From assembly GCA_016787525.1 (NCBI GenBank), contig JAEUUP010000020.1, positions 1-64,000 of the forward strand: 64,000 bases of DNA. The letters are read 5' to 3'. Shown one piece after another: positions 37,489-46,958 of this stretch (positions are counted from its first letter, which is position 1; each line of letters starts with the position of its first letter). Origin of the DNA: Saprospiraceae bacterium. GTDB taxonomy: Bacteria; Bacteroidota; Bacteroidia; Chitinophagales; Saprospiraceae. Under the pieces are notes generated by a model, which was not told where the DNA came from, did no database searches, and worked only from the letters and a program-made list of their open reading frames with translations. Both the position numbers and the translations under genes were made by a program.

Positions 37489-39477
37489 ATGAAAAATCAA
37501 ATCTTAAATTTTATAGCTATTTGTCTGCTTGGTGCTGTCGGTTTCGGTACACAAAGCTGTAAGCCCAAAGATGCTGGCTCGGCTGTCTCGGGCGACGCAG
37601 CAGCAAAAGTTTATGTTGCGCCCGGCAAAAAAGACGAGTTTTACAACATCGTTTCGGGTGGATTCAACGGTCAAATGTCGGTTTATGGTTTGCCTTCAGG
37701 TCGTTTGTTCCGCATTGTACCTGTTTTTTCTGTTTTTCCAGAAAATGGCTATGGTTATAGTGAAGAAACCAAGCCTATGTTGAACACGTCGCATGGTTTT
37801 GTGCCATGGGACGACCTCCACCACATCGCTCTGTCGCAAACCAAAGGCGAACACGATGGTCGTTGGGCATTCGGCAATGCTAACAATACACCTCGCATTG
37901 GTCGCGTGGATATGAAAACGTTTAGAACAACAGAAATCATCGAAATTCCGAACTCTGGCGGCAATCACTCCTCTCCTTTTATCACTGAAAACTCAGAATA
38001 TGTGGTTGCCAGCAGCCGTTTTTCAGTGCCTGTGGGTGAAACCGATGTGCCAATCAGTTCTTTTAAAAAGAATTTCAAGGGTTATATCAGTTTCATAAAA
38101 GCCGATAAAGAAGGCGAAATGGACATTGCTTTTCAGTTGAAAATGCCGGGTGTGAGCTTCGACTTAGCCCGTGCAGGCAAGGGCAAATCGCATGGTTGGT
38201 TCTTTTTCTCTTGTTACAATACTGAGCAAGCCAATACGCTTTTGGAAGTCAATGCTTCGCAAAAAGACAAAGATTTTATTTTAGCCGTTAACTGGAAAAA
38301 AGCGGAGGAGTACTTGAAACAAGGCAAGGCTCAAAAGGTCAAAGCCCGTTATGCGCACAATGTTTATAGCGAAAAAACGCATACAGCCACTTCGACTATC
38401 AAAGAAGATGTGATGGTGATTGACCCAAAAGAGTGTCCTGACATCGTTTATTTCATGCCTTGCCCTAAATCACCTCACGGTTGCGACACCGACCCGACAG
38501 GCGAATACATTGTGGGCAGTGGCAAGTTAGCAGCTGTGATTCCTGTATTTTCTTTTACAAAAATCCAAAAAGCGATTGCTGAAAAAACCTTTGACGGCGA
38601 TTTCGATGGCATTCCAATCTTGAAATACGATGCTGTATTGCATGGCGAGGTGCAAAAGCCTGGCTTAGGTCCTTTGCATACTGAGTTTGACGGCAAAGGC
38701 AGTGCCTACACATCGTTCTTCGTATCGTCCGAAATCGTGAAATGGGACATTGCTTCACTCAAAGTGCTTGACCGCGCACCTACTTACTATTCTGTCGGTC
38801 ACTTATGCGTTCCCGGCGGACCAACAACAAAACCACATGGCAAATATGCGATTGCTTACAACAAAATTACGAAAGACCGCTACTTACCAACGGGGCCTGA
38901 GTTGACGCAATCGGCACAACTGTATGATATTTCAGGCGATAAAATGAAGTTATTGCTCGACTTCCCAACAGTCGGCGAGCCACACTATGCCGAAGCCATT
39001 CCAGCATCGTTGATTGCACCCAACAGTGTGAAAATTTACAAAATCGAAGAAAATACCAATCCTTTTGTAACCAAAGGCGAAGGACAATCGCGCATCGAGC
39101 GCAAAGGCAACCAAGTGCATGTGTATATGACTTCTATCCGTTCTCACTTTACGCCCGACAATATCGAAGGTGTCAAACTGGGTGACGAAGTTTATTTCCA
39201 CATCACCAATTTGGAGCAAGATTGGGACGTACCTCATGGTTTTGCAGTGCGTGGCGCGACGAATGCCGAAATTCTCATTATGCCAGGCGAAACACAGACT
39301 TTGAAATGGAAACCTGACGCAGTAGGCGTTGTGCCGATGTATTGCACCGACTTTTGTTCAGCACTGCATCAAGAAATGCAAGGTTATGTGCGCGTATCAC
39401 CTGCCAATAGCAACATTCCTTTGAAATGGGGAACGGGCGACAAAGCACCAAAAGACGCTTCTATTGGCTTGAAATAG
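37489..39477 (+). CDS. nosZ: Nitrous oxide reductase, clade II, lipoprotein-type signal
   Basis: The 662-residue protein starts at ATG 37489 (a GTG is three codons earlier). The signal is Sec-type with a lipobox (VGFGTQSCKPKD), unlike the Tat signal of clade I. The propeller domain shows the copper-site His pairs (WDDLHHIALSQTKGEHDG, GGNHS, CPKSPHGCD, LGPLHTEF, GHLCVPGGPTTKPHG, GEPHYAEA). The C-terminal CuA cupredoxin has CTDFCSALHQEMQG. It reduces N2O to N2 in the periplasm. No motif copy interrupts this highly constrained gene. Confidence 0.96.
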   Translation: MKNQILNFIAICLLGAVGFGTQSCKPKDAGSAVSGDAAAKVYVAPGKKDEFYNIVSGGFNGQMSVYGLPSGRLFRIVPVFSVFPENGYGYSEETKPMLNTSHGFVPWDDLHHIALSQTKGEHDGRWAFGNANNTPRIGRVDMKTFRTTEIIEIPNSGGNHSSPFITENSEYVVASSRFSVPVGETDVPISSFKKNFKGYISFIKADKEGEMDIAFQLKMPGVSFDLARAGKGKSHGWFFFSCYNTEQANTLLEVNASQKDKDFILAVNWKKAEEYLKQGKAQKVKARYAHNVYSEKTHTATSTIKEDVMVIDPKECPDIVYFMPCPKSPHGCDTDPTGEYIVGSGKLAAVIPVFSFTKIQKAIAEKTFDGDFDGIPILKYDAVLHGEVQKPGLGPLHTEFDGKGSAYTSFFVSSEIVKWDIASLKVLDRAPTYYSVGHLCVPGGPTTKPHGKYAIAYNKITKDRYLPTGPELTQSAQLYDISGDKMKLLLDFPTVGEPHYAEAIPASLIAPNSVKIYKIEENTNPFVTKGEGQSRIERKGNQVHVYMTSIRSHFTPDNIEGVKLGDEVYFHITNLEQDWDVPHGFAVRGATNAEILIMPGETQTLKWKPDAVGVVPMYCTDFCSALHQEMQGYVRVSPANSNIPLKWGTGDKAPKDASIGLK

Positions 39478-39486
39478 AAAGTTTTG

Positions 39487-39528
39487 ATTACTGCATGGTT
39501 GTATAAACCCATACAACCATGCAGTAAT
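39487..39528 (+). terminator. Stem-loop between nosZ and the NosL fusion gene
   Basis: ATTACTGCATGGTTGTAT (39487-39504) and ATACAACCATGCAGTAAT (39511-39528) are perfect 18-bp inverted copies with a 6-nt loop. There is no T-run, so it more likely stabilises the nosZ message or attenuates the accessory genes than fully stops transcription. Confidence 0.6.
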
Positions 39529-39551
39529 ACAACAATTTAACAATTCAAATT

Positions 39552-40565
39552 ATGAAAAATATTACTAAACCATCTCGGTTTGTCACTGCTTTTGCTTCAT
39601 TGGCTATGTTGGGTTCTTATTTTTTCCCACTGTGGCGCATTGAATTATGGGCCCCTCAGTATCCCGAAGGTTTAGCCATGCAAATTTGGCACAACAAAAT
39701 TGGTGGCGACATCGAAATCATCAACGGACTCAACCACTATATCGGCATGAGGCACATCAAACAAGAGATGTTCCCTGAATTTCAAATTCTGCCTTTTCTG
39801 ATTGCTTTTTTTGTTGTGTTTGGTCTCATCGTCGCTTTTGTGGGCAAGCGAAAAGTGTTGATGGCCTATTTGGCAACTATGATCGTGGCAGGCGTTGTAG
39901 CGTTGGGCGATTTTTACCGCTGGGGCTACGATTATGGTCACAATCTCGACCCCAATGCCGCTATCAAAGTGCCGGGCATGGCGTATCAGCCGCCTGTTTT
40001 GGGTTACAAAACCTTGCTCAATTTTGGTGCTTATTCTATTCCCGATTTGGGTGGTTGGATATTCATTGGAGCAGGCGTTGTGGTGGCTTTAGTCTTGGCT
40101 TACGAGTTGTATTTAGACAAAAAACAAGTCAAAACAGGGCTTAAAATAGCATTTTTCCCACTTTTTTCACTATTTTTTGCACATTGCGCTTCTGAAATCG
40201 AGCCAATAAATTATGGCAAAGAGGCCTGTCACTTTTGTAAAATGACAATTGTTGATGCCAAATTTGGTGCTGAAATTGTCACTCAAAAAGGCAAAATCTT
40301 TAAGTTCGACGACTTGCATTGTTTGGTCAGTTATTTGAAAAAAGAAAATATCAAAGAAACCGACCTATCACACGTCGTCGTCAATGACTACCATGCCGCA
40401 GGTTCGTTTCTGCCCGTAAAAAATGCTTTTTTTCTCAAAAGTGAACAATTCAAAAGTCCTATGCGTGGCGATATTGCAGCTTTCAAAACCGAAGGTGCAG
40501 CAACAATGGCAAAACCCAATGATGCTAAAATGATGAATTGGACAACCGTTTTCAGTCATTTTTGA
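39552..40565 (+). CDS. nosL: Membrane domain fused to NosL copper-chaperone domain
   Basis: The 337-residue protein has two parts. Residues 1-190 contain four or five transmembrane segments and a long periplasmic loop (FPLWRIELWAPQYPEGLAMQIWHNKI), resembling the small membrane proteins found in clade II nos clusters. Residues about 205-337 are NosL: NYGKEACHFCKMTIVDAKFGAEIV with the CxxCxM copper motif. The junction (FFPLFSLFFAHCASEIEP) looks like a retained lipoprotein signal, suggesting fusion of two genes. NosL delivers copper to NosZ. Motif copy 39651 encodes APQYPEG. Confidence 0.82.
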   Translation: MKNITKPSRFVTAFASLAMLGSYFFPLWRIELWAPQYPEGLAMQIWHNKIGGDIEIINGLNHYIGMRHIKQEMFPEFQILPFLIAFFVVFGLIVAFVGKRKVLMAYLATMIVAGVVALGDFYRWGYDYGHNLDPNAAIKVPGMAYQPPVLGYKTLLNFGAYSIPDLGGWIFIGAGVVVALVLAYELYLDKKQVKTGLKIAFFPLFSLFFAHCASEIEPINYGKEACHFCKMTIVDAKFGAEIVTQKGKIFKFDDLHCLVSYLKKENIKETDLSHVVVNDYHAAGSFLPVKNAFFLKSEQFKSPMRGDIAAFKTEGAATMAKPNDAKMMNWTTVFSHF

Positions 40566-40608
40566 CCCCTCAGTAAAAAGTATTTTTTTTCATTTTACGC
40601 TCAACCAA

Positions 40609-41865
40609 ATGCCTTTTATGAAAAACTCAATCATTGTACTCTACCTTTTTTTGCCTTTTTTTGCTTTTGGGAAAACAATAAAAGTGGTTGCAGGCAACTC
40701 GATTCGGCAAGCCATAGCCACAGCACAAGCTTATGATACCATTGAAGTTAAAAACGGGTATTTCTATGAAAATCAATTGGTTATAAACATACCCCTCAGT
40801 ATCATAGGCGAAAATTTTCCGATTATTGATGCTCAATATCAAAACGAAATTTTTACCATTAAAGCCCATGATGTCACCATCAAAGGTTTTCATTTGATGA
40901 ATATTGGTAAAACAGCGACCATTGACTGGGCCGCTGTCAAAATTTTAGAGACGCGAAATGTGCGAGTTGAAGGCAACCATATTGAAAACGCCTACTTTGG
41001 TATTTATCTCTCGGCTTCACATAACTGTTGGGTCGAAAACAACTTCGTCACAGGCAAACCTTCGGAAGAACAGAACACTGGCAATGGCATCCACGCTTGG
41101 AAATGCGACAGTTTGCTCATCAAAAACAACTTTGTGAAAGGGCATCGCGACGGCATCTATTTTGAATTTGTTACCCAATCAAGCATCGAGCGCAATTTTT
41201 CAACTGGTAATATTCGCTACGGGCTCCATTTTATGTTTTCACACAACGATACCTACACCGACAACACCATCAGAGACAACGGTGCAGGCGTAGCAGTCAT
41301 GTACACGCGCCACGTAACGATGTTGCGGAATCATTTTGACCACAATTGGGGCAGCGCAGCTTATGGTTTACTACTCAAAGACATTTCTGATAGCCAAATT
41401 GAGAACAATACTTTCAACAACAATACTGTCGGTATTTTTATGGAAGGGTCGAGCCGCATCGTCATTCAGAACAACCAATTCCATGAAAACGGGTGGGCTG
41501 TGCGGGTACAAGCAAGTTGCGACAACAATGTTTTTTCGGGCAATAATTTTACTTCAAACACTTTTGATATAGCCACCAACGGCTCAACGATGCTCAATAA
41601 ATTTGAAAAAAACTATTGGGACAAATACGAAGGCTATGACCTCAACCGCGATGGTATCGGCGATATTGGCTATCATCCTGTCAGCCTTTTCGCTTCTATC
41701 ATCGAACAGATGCCGCATGGGATGATGCTCCTGCACAGCTTTATGGTCAACCTAATGGAACGCGCTGAAAAGATTTTTCCAAGCCTAACCCCAGAAGATT
41801 TGATTGATAATCAACCCGTTATGAAACCTATTTCTCAAAAAGACACCCCTCAGTATGTGAACTAA
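40609..41865 (+). CDS. nosD: Nitrous oxide reductase maturation protein NosD
   Basis: The 418-residue protein has a signal peptide (a second Met at 40618 is an equally good start) and a right-handed parallel beta-helix of about twelve turns, seen as repeats such as IENAYFGIYLSASHNCWVENN and DGIYFEFVTQSSIERN. This matches NosD (CASH/NosD repeats), the periplasmic partner of the NosFY transporter for copper-site assembly. The nosF start follows the stop codon directly. Motif copies 40791 and 41845 are read as PLS and PQY. Confidence 0.93.
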   Translation: MPFMKNSIIVLYLFLPFFAFGKTIKVVAGNSIRQAIATAQAYDTIEVKNGYFYENQLVINIPLSIIGENFPIIDAQYQNEIFTIKAHDVTIKGFHLMNIGKTATIDWAAVKILETRNVRVEGNHIENAYFGIYLSASHNCWVENNFVTGKPSEEQNTGNGIHAWKCDSLLIKNNFVKGHRDGIYFEFVTQSSIERNFSTGNIRYGLHFMFSHNDTYTDNTIRDNGAGVAVMYTRHVTMLRNHFDHNWGSAAYGLLLKDISDSQIENNTFNNNTVGIFMEGSSRIVIQNNQFHENGWAVRVQASCDNNVFSGNNFTSNTFDIATNGSTMLNKFEKNYWDKYEGYDLNRDGIGDIGYHPVSLFASIIEQMPHGMMLLHSFMVNLMERAEKIFPSLTPEDLIDNQPVMKPISQKDTPQYVN

Positions 41866-42699
41866 ATGACAACTAAAACACCAACAGAAATGATAGAAAT
41901 TAAAAACATAACAAAACAATTTGGCAAACTCAAAGCCTTAGACACAGTCTCGGCAAATTTTACTGAGGGGCAAGCCATTTCGCTCATCGGCCCCAATGGC
42001 TCGGGCAAAACGACTTTGATAAAATGTCTGCTCGGTATGGTGATTCCAGACGCAGGGACGATACATTTTAAAGGCTCTGACGTGACGACTTCTTGCGACT
42101 ATCGCCGCGATATGGGCTATATGCCACAGATTGGACGTTATCCCGACAATATGCGTATCAGTCAAATTTTTGATATGATGATAGATCTGCGTAAAAACTA
42201 CACGACACAATTAGACGAAGAACTCATCAATGCTTTCGACCTCCGCAAGCAATTTGATAAACCCATGCGGACGCTTTCGGGTGGTACGATTCAGAAGGTT
42301 AGTGCATGTTTGGCTTTCCTTTTCGACCCCTCAGTATTGATACTCGATGAACCCACCGCAAGTCTTGACCCTGTCGCTTCGGAAGTATTGAAAAACAAGG
42401 TTTTAAAGGAAAAAAATAAAGGAAAATTGATTCTAATGACCTCTCATATTTTGAGCGATTTGGAGGAAATGACTACCGATATTGTCTATTTGCAAGATGG
42501 GAAATTACAGTTTTTTAAGTCTGTTGAAGCCCTCAAAGCTGCCACAAACGAGCAAAGGTTAGCAAAAGCCATTGCATCCGTCATGTCAAAAGGTATTCAA
42601 GTTCAAATGAATGGTATGAACGGAAACGGTCATACGCCCCCCTCTCCAAAGGAGTTCTCTCGAACAGTAAATCGTCGTGAAATGACCATAAAAATCTAA
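41866..42699 (+). CDS. nosF: ABC transporter ATP-binding protein NosF
   Basis: The 277-residue protein has Walker A GPNGSGKTT, signature LSGGT, Walker B LILDEPT and an H-loop (MTSHI). It pairs with NosY to energise maturation of NosZ. Translation may start at 41866 or at 41890 (MIEIKNI). Motif copies 41960 and 42326 are in frame, the second encoding DPSVL next to Walker B. Near the C-terminus a split motif adds the seven residues PKEFSRT (42644-42664). Confidence 0.93.
   Translation: MTTKTPTEMIEIKNITKQFGKLKALDTVSANFTEGQAISLIGPNGSGKTTLIKCLLGMVIPDAGTIHFKGSDVTTSCDYRRDMGYMPQIGRYPDNMRISQIFDMMIDLRKNYTTQLDEELINAFDLRKQFDKPMRTLSGGTIQKVSACLAFLFDPSVLILDEPTASLDPVASEVLKNKVLKEKNKGKLILMTSHILSDLEEMTTDIVYLQDGKLQFFKSVEALKAATNEQRLAKAIASVMSKGIQVQMNGMNGNGHTPPSPKEFSRTVNRREMTIKI
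42636..42670. repeat. Dispersed motif in nosF interrupted by a 21-bp module
   Basis: GCCCCCCT (42636-42643) and CAGTAA (42665-42670) would join into a perfect motif; the 21-bp insert between them contains CTCC-AAA-GGAG followed by TTC-TCTC-GAA. The insert sits at the same motif position and has the same length as the one at 37405-37425. It preserves the nosF frame, turning PPSVN into PPS-PKEFSRT-VN. Confidence 0.7.
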
Positions 42700-42705
42700 A
42701 AAACA

Positions 42706-43470
42706 ATGAAAATCATACGTTACGTCCTTTACGATATACTCCGCAGCCGCATGATTATCGGCTACACCGCTTTTTTATTGCTTGTTTCAGCCGCACTTTT
42801 TGCTACTGAAACCAATGCCTCAAAAAGCATTTTGAACCTTCTGAACATCGTTCTCATCGTTGTACCATTGGTCAGCATCGTTTTTACGACCATCCATTAC
42901 TACAACTCTTATCAATTCATCGAGTTGATGCTTGCACAACCGATTGAACGCATGAAACTGTTACTGAGTGAGTTTTTGGGCGTTATTTTGTCGCTTTCTG
43001 CTGCTTTTCTCATCGGCATTGGCTTACCTGTTTTACTATTTTCCGCCGATGGTTCAGGCATTTCGCTCCTTATTTCGGGCATTCTATTGACCTTCATTTT
43101 CTCCAGCATTGCCTTTTGGGTCGCCGCCATCACCCAAGACAAAGCCAAAGGCATAGGTGTCACACTACTGTTGTGGTTCTATTTTTCATTGATTTATGAC
43201 TTCATTGTCCTCTTTTTGATGTTTACATTCAGCGATTATCCGCTCGAAAAAGCCATGCTCGGCTTCACAGCCTTGAATCCGATTGATTTAGGTAGAGTTT
43301 TCGTGATGTTGCAAATGGACGTTTCGGCTCTAATGGGCTACACAGGCGCGGTTTATAAGCAGTTTTTCGGCTCGGCTCTCGGTATGTTTTTCGCCTTAGG
43401 CGTTATGATAATGTGGGCAGTTGTCCCCTTATTCCTCGCTATTCGAGTGTTTAAGAAAAAAGATTTTTGA
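42706..43470 (+). CDS. nosY: ABC transporter permease NosY
   Basis: The 254-residue protein has six transmembrane segments and the NosY-type start MKIIRYVLYDILRSRMIIGYTAF. It follows nosF by 6 bp. The C-terminal AVVPLFLAIRVFKKKDF is typical of the family. It completes the nosDFY block; no nosR, nosG or nosH is seen, as expected for clade II clusters. The gene ends 8 bp from the convergent T9SS cargo gene with no terminator between. Confidence 0.92.
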   Translation: MKIIRYVLYDILRSRMIIGYTAFLLLVSAALFATETNASKSILNLLNIVLIVVPLVSIVFTTIHYYNSYQFIELMLAQPIERMKLLLSEFLGVILSLSAAFLIGIGLPVLLFSADGSGISLLISGILLTFIFSSIAFWVAAITQDKAKGIGVTLLLWFYFSLIYDFIVLFLMFTFSDYPLEKAMLGFTALNPIDLGRVFVMLQMDVSALMGYTGAVYKQFFGSALGMFFALGVMIMWAVVPLFLAIRVFKKKDF

Positions 43471-43478
43471 CTTGATTT

Positions 43479-44336
43479 TTATATTTTAACAAATTTTTTT
43501 TGAATCACAAATCCTTTATTATCAATTAATTGTAAAAAATAAATGCCTTTTGACAACTGCGAGACATCAACAATACCCCCCTCAGTATAAACAGCCGTTT
43601 TTTGGCATTTACCCATACTGTCAAATATTTTAAGAGTCAAAAAATTCTGAGTATTTACGTAAATACTTAGATAATCATTGACAGGGTTGGGCGAAATGGA
43701 AATTGAAACCGTATTGGTCATATCTTTTGTATTTGTGAATTGGCAAGAGCCACCTATCTGCACATTTTCCGTTGAAAATGAACACAAATGAATATCCGTA
43801 GGGTCTGAAAAACAATAATAATTCAGACCAATAAAACCCGAAAACGCGCCAATTTTTTCAACAAAACTTTGCCAATGTTGTCCATAGATTGTATTGCTAC
43901 AAACATCCCGCAATTGCCATTTTTTCAACCTTTGCCCACTAATAAGGGTATCTACTTTTCTAACAACAAGATGTTTTTGATTATTATCCAAAGTCAAAGT
44001 ATCGCCCACATTGAGTTTGTAGGAAAATAATAAATGAAAAGAATTGCCGTAAAAAGTATATAAACTATCGTTGTTTTCGTGTAAAAGACTCATACCTTTT
44101 GTTGTCCAAATACAAGTTGGGCAGATGAAATTGACTGTCCTTGTTGCTAACTTCTGGCAAGATTTACCTTGTATGGTCGTATCGCCAACAGATTCGAAAT
44201 ATTGACTACCGCCGCCACCCGGATTTGCAAAATCATAGCCCCATTTTGTACCAATCGGTGCAAATGTTTGCGAAAAAATAAGACCCCCAGTTAACAGCAC
44301 AAGAGGAATAGCGATTAAAAGGTTTTTACTCATCAC
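43479..44336 (-). CDS. Secreted protein with C-terminal T9SS type A sorting domain
   Basis: The 285-residue protein has a signal peptide (LLIAIPLVLLTGGLIFSQ), a Cys-containing beta body of about 185 residues and a C-terminal T9SS type A domain: ISPNPVNDYLSIYV, LKIFDSMGKC, DVSQLSKGIYFLQLIDNKGFVIQKKFVKI. Such domains direct passage through the type IX secretion system and cell-surface attachment. The body is not recognised. Motif copy 43576 encodes YTEGGIV inside the sorting domain. Confidence 0.85.
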   Translation of the reverse strand: MMSKNLLIAIPLVLLTGGLIFSQTFAPIGTKWGYDFANPGGGGSQYFESVGDTTIQGKSCQKLATRTVNFICPTCIWTTKGMSLLHENNDSLYTFYGNSFHLLFSYKLNVGDTLTLDNNQKHLVVRKVDTLISGQRLKKWQLRDVCSNTIYGQHWQSFVEKIGAFSGFIGLNYYCFSDPTDIHLCSFSTENVQIGGSCQFTNTKDMTNTVSISISPNPVNDYLSIYVNTQNFLTLKIFDSMGKCQKTAVYTEGGIVDVSQLSKGIYFLQLIDNKGFVIQKKFVKI

Positions 44337-44365
44337 TTTATTGGTTATAATGCAATATTATAATT

Positions 44366-45481
44366 TTATTCTACTCTCAATTTCAAGGTTTTCAACTCTT
44401 TTTCAGAATAAATCTCAATAAAATAAAAACCACATTCTTTAGGGGCTATCATTTCAAAATTGTTCTCACCACTTTGCAAAAATTCTGTTTTTTGTTGCAC
44501 AATGCGCCCTAATAAGTCATAAATTGTCATTTTCACAGGTTGCGTTTTGTAAGACAGAACATAAATCCTCATGTTTTCATTAGCTTTCACTGGATTAGGA
44601 ATTATTTTCCATGGATTTGAGTCATCTAAATCAATTGTTGCCACACTGGTGACATTTATAACATTAGAATTGATGATACAATCAGATGAAGCTGTAACAC
44701 GAACCGAATAAGAACCCGTAGTGGTTGGACGATATGTAGAAGCCGTAGCACCGTCAATCACAACACCATTGCGCAGCCAATTATATGTAACATTAGCCGA
44801 GCTACTTTGTGCTGTCAAAAGCCCATTGGCAAAACTCAGTGTAACGGTTGGTTTAGCAATGGCTTTGACTGTTTTTGAGTGCGAATAAGTCGTCTTACCT
44901 GTCTCTGAAAGATATGAAACCGTTGTACCTCCATTGGTCAAAGTTGCGCTCGTCTGATTGGTATTAACTGTCATATAGCCCAAAAGGTCGTCTTGACCTA
45001 TGATGTCATACTCCCAAATTTCAAGTAAATAGTTCAAATTGGGTTTAAGTAAAATAAAATTTGTGAATTTGACAGGCGGATTTTTATCAAAAATAGCAGG
45101 ACTATCAAAAATCACGTTACCGTTTTGGTCTATCATTCTAAAATATAAATCGGGCAAAGGGTCAGTACCAATTCCATCATTCCAAGTATTGGGGATAGCG
45201 GATACGGTCAATTCTGTCATAATCCTATCCGTTGCCGCTACCGAGACATTGAGCGAAAGCGTATAGCTTCCAACGACCGAATACACCAATGGAGGCACAG
45301 CTACTGTGCTTGTTTGACCATTTCCGAAATTCCAACTATAACTCAATGCACCATTTATAATGCTTTCATTGTCAATAGGCGATAAATTGACACAACCTGA
45401 ATCACGTGCTTGAAAAATTTGACCCGCGCAGTGGGTCGCCAGAACAACGACTAAAAGAGGTAAGATTGTAATCGTTTTCAT
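44366..45481 (-). CDS. PKD-domain protein with C-terminal T9SS sorting domain
   Basis: The start at 45481 (MKTITILPLL) gives a clean signal peptide; an earlier ATG (45499) is possible. A PKD-like domain (LSYSWNFGNGQTSTVAVPPLVYSVVGSYTL) is followed by a C2-like acidic stretch, an Ig-like domain (VTYNWLRNGVVIDGATASTY) and a T9SS type A domain (IPNPVKANENMRIYV, MTIYDLLGRIVQQKT, GFYFIEIYSEKELKTLKLRVE). It is probably a cell-surface adhesin or structural protein. It lies 29 bp upstream of the other T9SS cargo gene. Confidence 0.85.
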   Translation of the reverse strand: MKTITILPLLVVVLATHCAGQIFQARDSGCVNLSPIDNESIINGALSYSWNFGNGQTSTVAVPPLVYSVVGSYTLSLNVSVAATDRIMTELTVSAIPNTWNDGIGTDPLPDLYFRMIDQNGNVIFDSPAIFDKNPPVKFTNFILLKPNLNYLLEIWEYDIIGQDDLLGYMTVNTNQTSATLTNGGTTVSYLSETGKTTYSHSKTVKAIAKPTVTLSFANGLLTAQSSSANVTYNWLRNGVVIDGATASTYRPTTTGSYSVRVTASSDCIINSNVINVTSVATIDLDDSNPWKIIPNPVKANENMRIYVLSYKTQPVKMTIYDLLGRIVQQKTEFLQSGENNFEMIAPKECGFYFIEIYSEKELKTLKLRVE

Positions 45482-45589
45482 AATGATCGTTTTATACATG
45501 ACAGAAGTGGTTAGATTTATAAACTTTCATTCAAAATAAAACAAAAATCTCTAAAAATACAAATGATTAACAACAGCATTATCCTGAAG

Positions 45590-46900
45590 TTAAACTGAGG
45601 TTACCTCATGCCGACTAAACTCAACCTTAAAAACAGTCAATCCAGCATCGTCGGTTTTTAAAGAAAACGCAAAATGGTGATTTATAAGAATATCTCTTGT
45701 CAAAGTCAAGCCCACTCCTTGCCCGCCGTTTTTAGTTGTAAAAAAAGGTGTAAAAAGTTTGTTTTCAATGCTTTGTAAAATTCCTTGACCATTATCCGTT
45801 ATCGTCAATTCTTGGGGTTTTGTGCGCCAATGAATCTGGATAAAAGCATCAGACTTGTCAGCAGCTTCGATGGCATTTTTCAAAATATTGATAAAAACTT
45901 GCTCCATTTGCCCCAAATCGGCTTTGATACTGAGGGGGGTATCTGTGGTCAAAATTTGAATAGCTACACCTCTTTCTTTAGCTTTTAGCGACATCAATTG
46001 CACGACTTTTCTAATCAAAATACCAATATCTATGACTTCCAATCGCGGCTCAGGCAAGCGAATCACGTCTGCAAAATGGCGCATAAAATGATTCAAATGA
46101 TTGTTTCTTTCAATGGCGATGGCGACGGCTTGGTGCATATCAGACCTCTCAGTATAATTGATTAAAACAGTATCCAAAATCGAATTGACAGCCCCAATTG
46201 AGTTGTTAATCTCATGCGACATCATGCGGATGACCTTACCATAGGCCTGTTTTTCCGCCAAAAGTATGTCCATCGTCAACTCTTCTATCATCACAAACGA
46301 CCGAGCAAAACCTCTATCAATAAAATGCGCTTTTTGTATTTTGAACGACCGCGCACTGTCTAAAATCACTGTTTTAGCTTCACCCGTTTTTAATGTTGAT
46401 AAGGTTCTAAAAAAAGTGTGGGTCATGCTTTTTATCGCTTGCCCTTTCAATTCTTTTTCCGAAAAACCCAACAAAACACAGGCTTTGGGATTGATGGCAG
46501 CTATTTTTTCATCGAAATCAAGTATAATAATGCCTGTCGGAGAGGTTTGAATCAGTTTTTCGAGGAAAAAATGTTGTTCTTCTTGTCGTGTTCGTTCAGT
46601 GCGCAATTGGTCAATCATAGTGTTATAAACTGAAATAAGTTCGTCCATTTCGGGGCGACCCGTTTTCAAAAATTTTATATTAAAATCTCGTTCACGAATG
46701 GCATCTGTACCTTGCATCAACAGAGCTAAAGGTTGAATCATATCGCGATACAGCGTCCACGACAAAGCTAACGACAACAAAATCAAAACTTCAGAAGCGA
46801 TGAAAATCAATTTGTTATCTCGAAAAACATAAAAAGACAAAACTAATGCCACAGCATGAACAATGCCGATAAAGGTTGTGAATTTAGTGCTGAGTTTCAT
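45590..46900 (-). CDS. NtrY-like sensor histidine kinase (HAMP-PAS-HATPase)
   Basis: The 436-residue protein has two transmembrane segments at the N-terminus with almost no periplasmic loop, a HAMP region, a PAS domain (TSPTGIIILDFDEKIAAINPKACVLLGFSEKEL), a phosphoacceptor segment (MMSHEINNSIGAVNSIL) and an HATPase domain (NILKNAIEAADKSD, DNGQGI, GGQGVGLTLTRDI). This type usually partners a sigma-54-dependent regulator. A fitting regulator lies 3.5 kb away on the same strand (50361-51725). Motif copy 45927 encodes TPLSIK. Confidence 0.9.
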   Translation of the reverse strand: MKLSTKFTTFIGIVHAVALVLSFYVFRDNKLIFIASEVLILLSLALSWTLYRDMIQPLALLMQGTDAIRERDFNIKFLKTGRPEMDELISVYNTMIDQLRTERTRQEEQHFFLEKLIQTSPTGIIILDFDEKIAAINPKACVLLGFSEKELKGQAIKSMTHTFFRTLSTLKTGEAKTVILDSARSFKIQKAHFIDRGFARSFVMIEELTMDILLAEKQAYGKVIRMMSHEINNSIGAVNSILDTVLINYTERSDMHQAVAIAIERNNHLNHFMRHFADVIRLPEPRLEVIDIGILIRKVVQLMSLKAKERGVAIQILTTDTPLSIKADLGQMEQVFINILKNAIEAADKSDAFIQIHWRTKPQELTITDNGQGILQSIENKLFTPFFTTKNGGQGVGLTLTRDILINHHFAFSLKTDDAGLTVFKVEFSRHEVTSV

Positions 46901-46958
46901 TCTAAAAATAAATTTTTTGTTTCAAACAAAAACGTACTTTTGCTTAAATTTGAGCATT

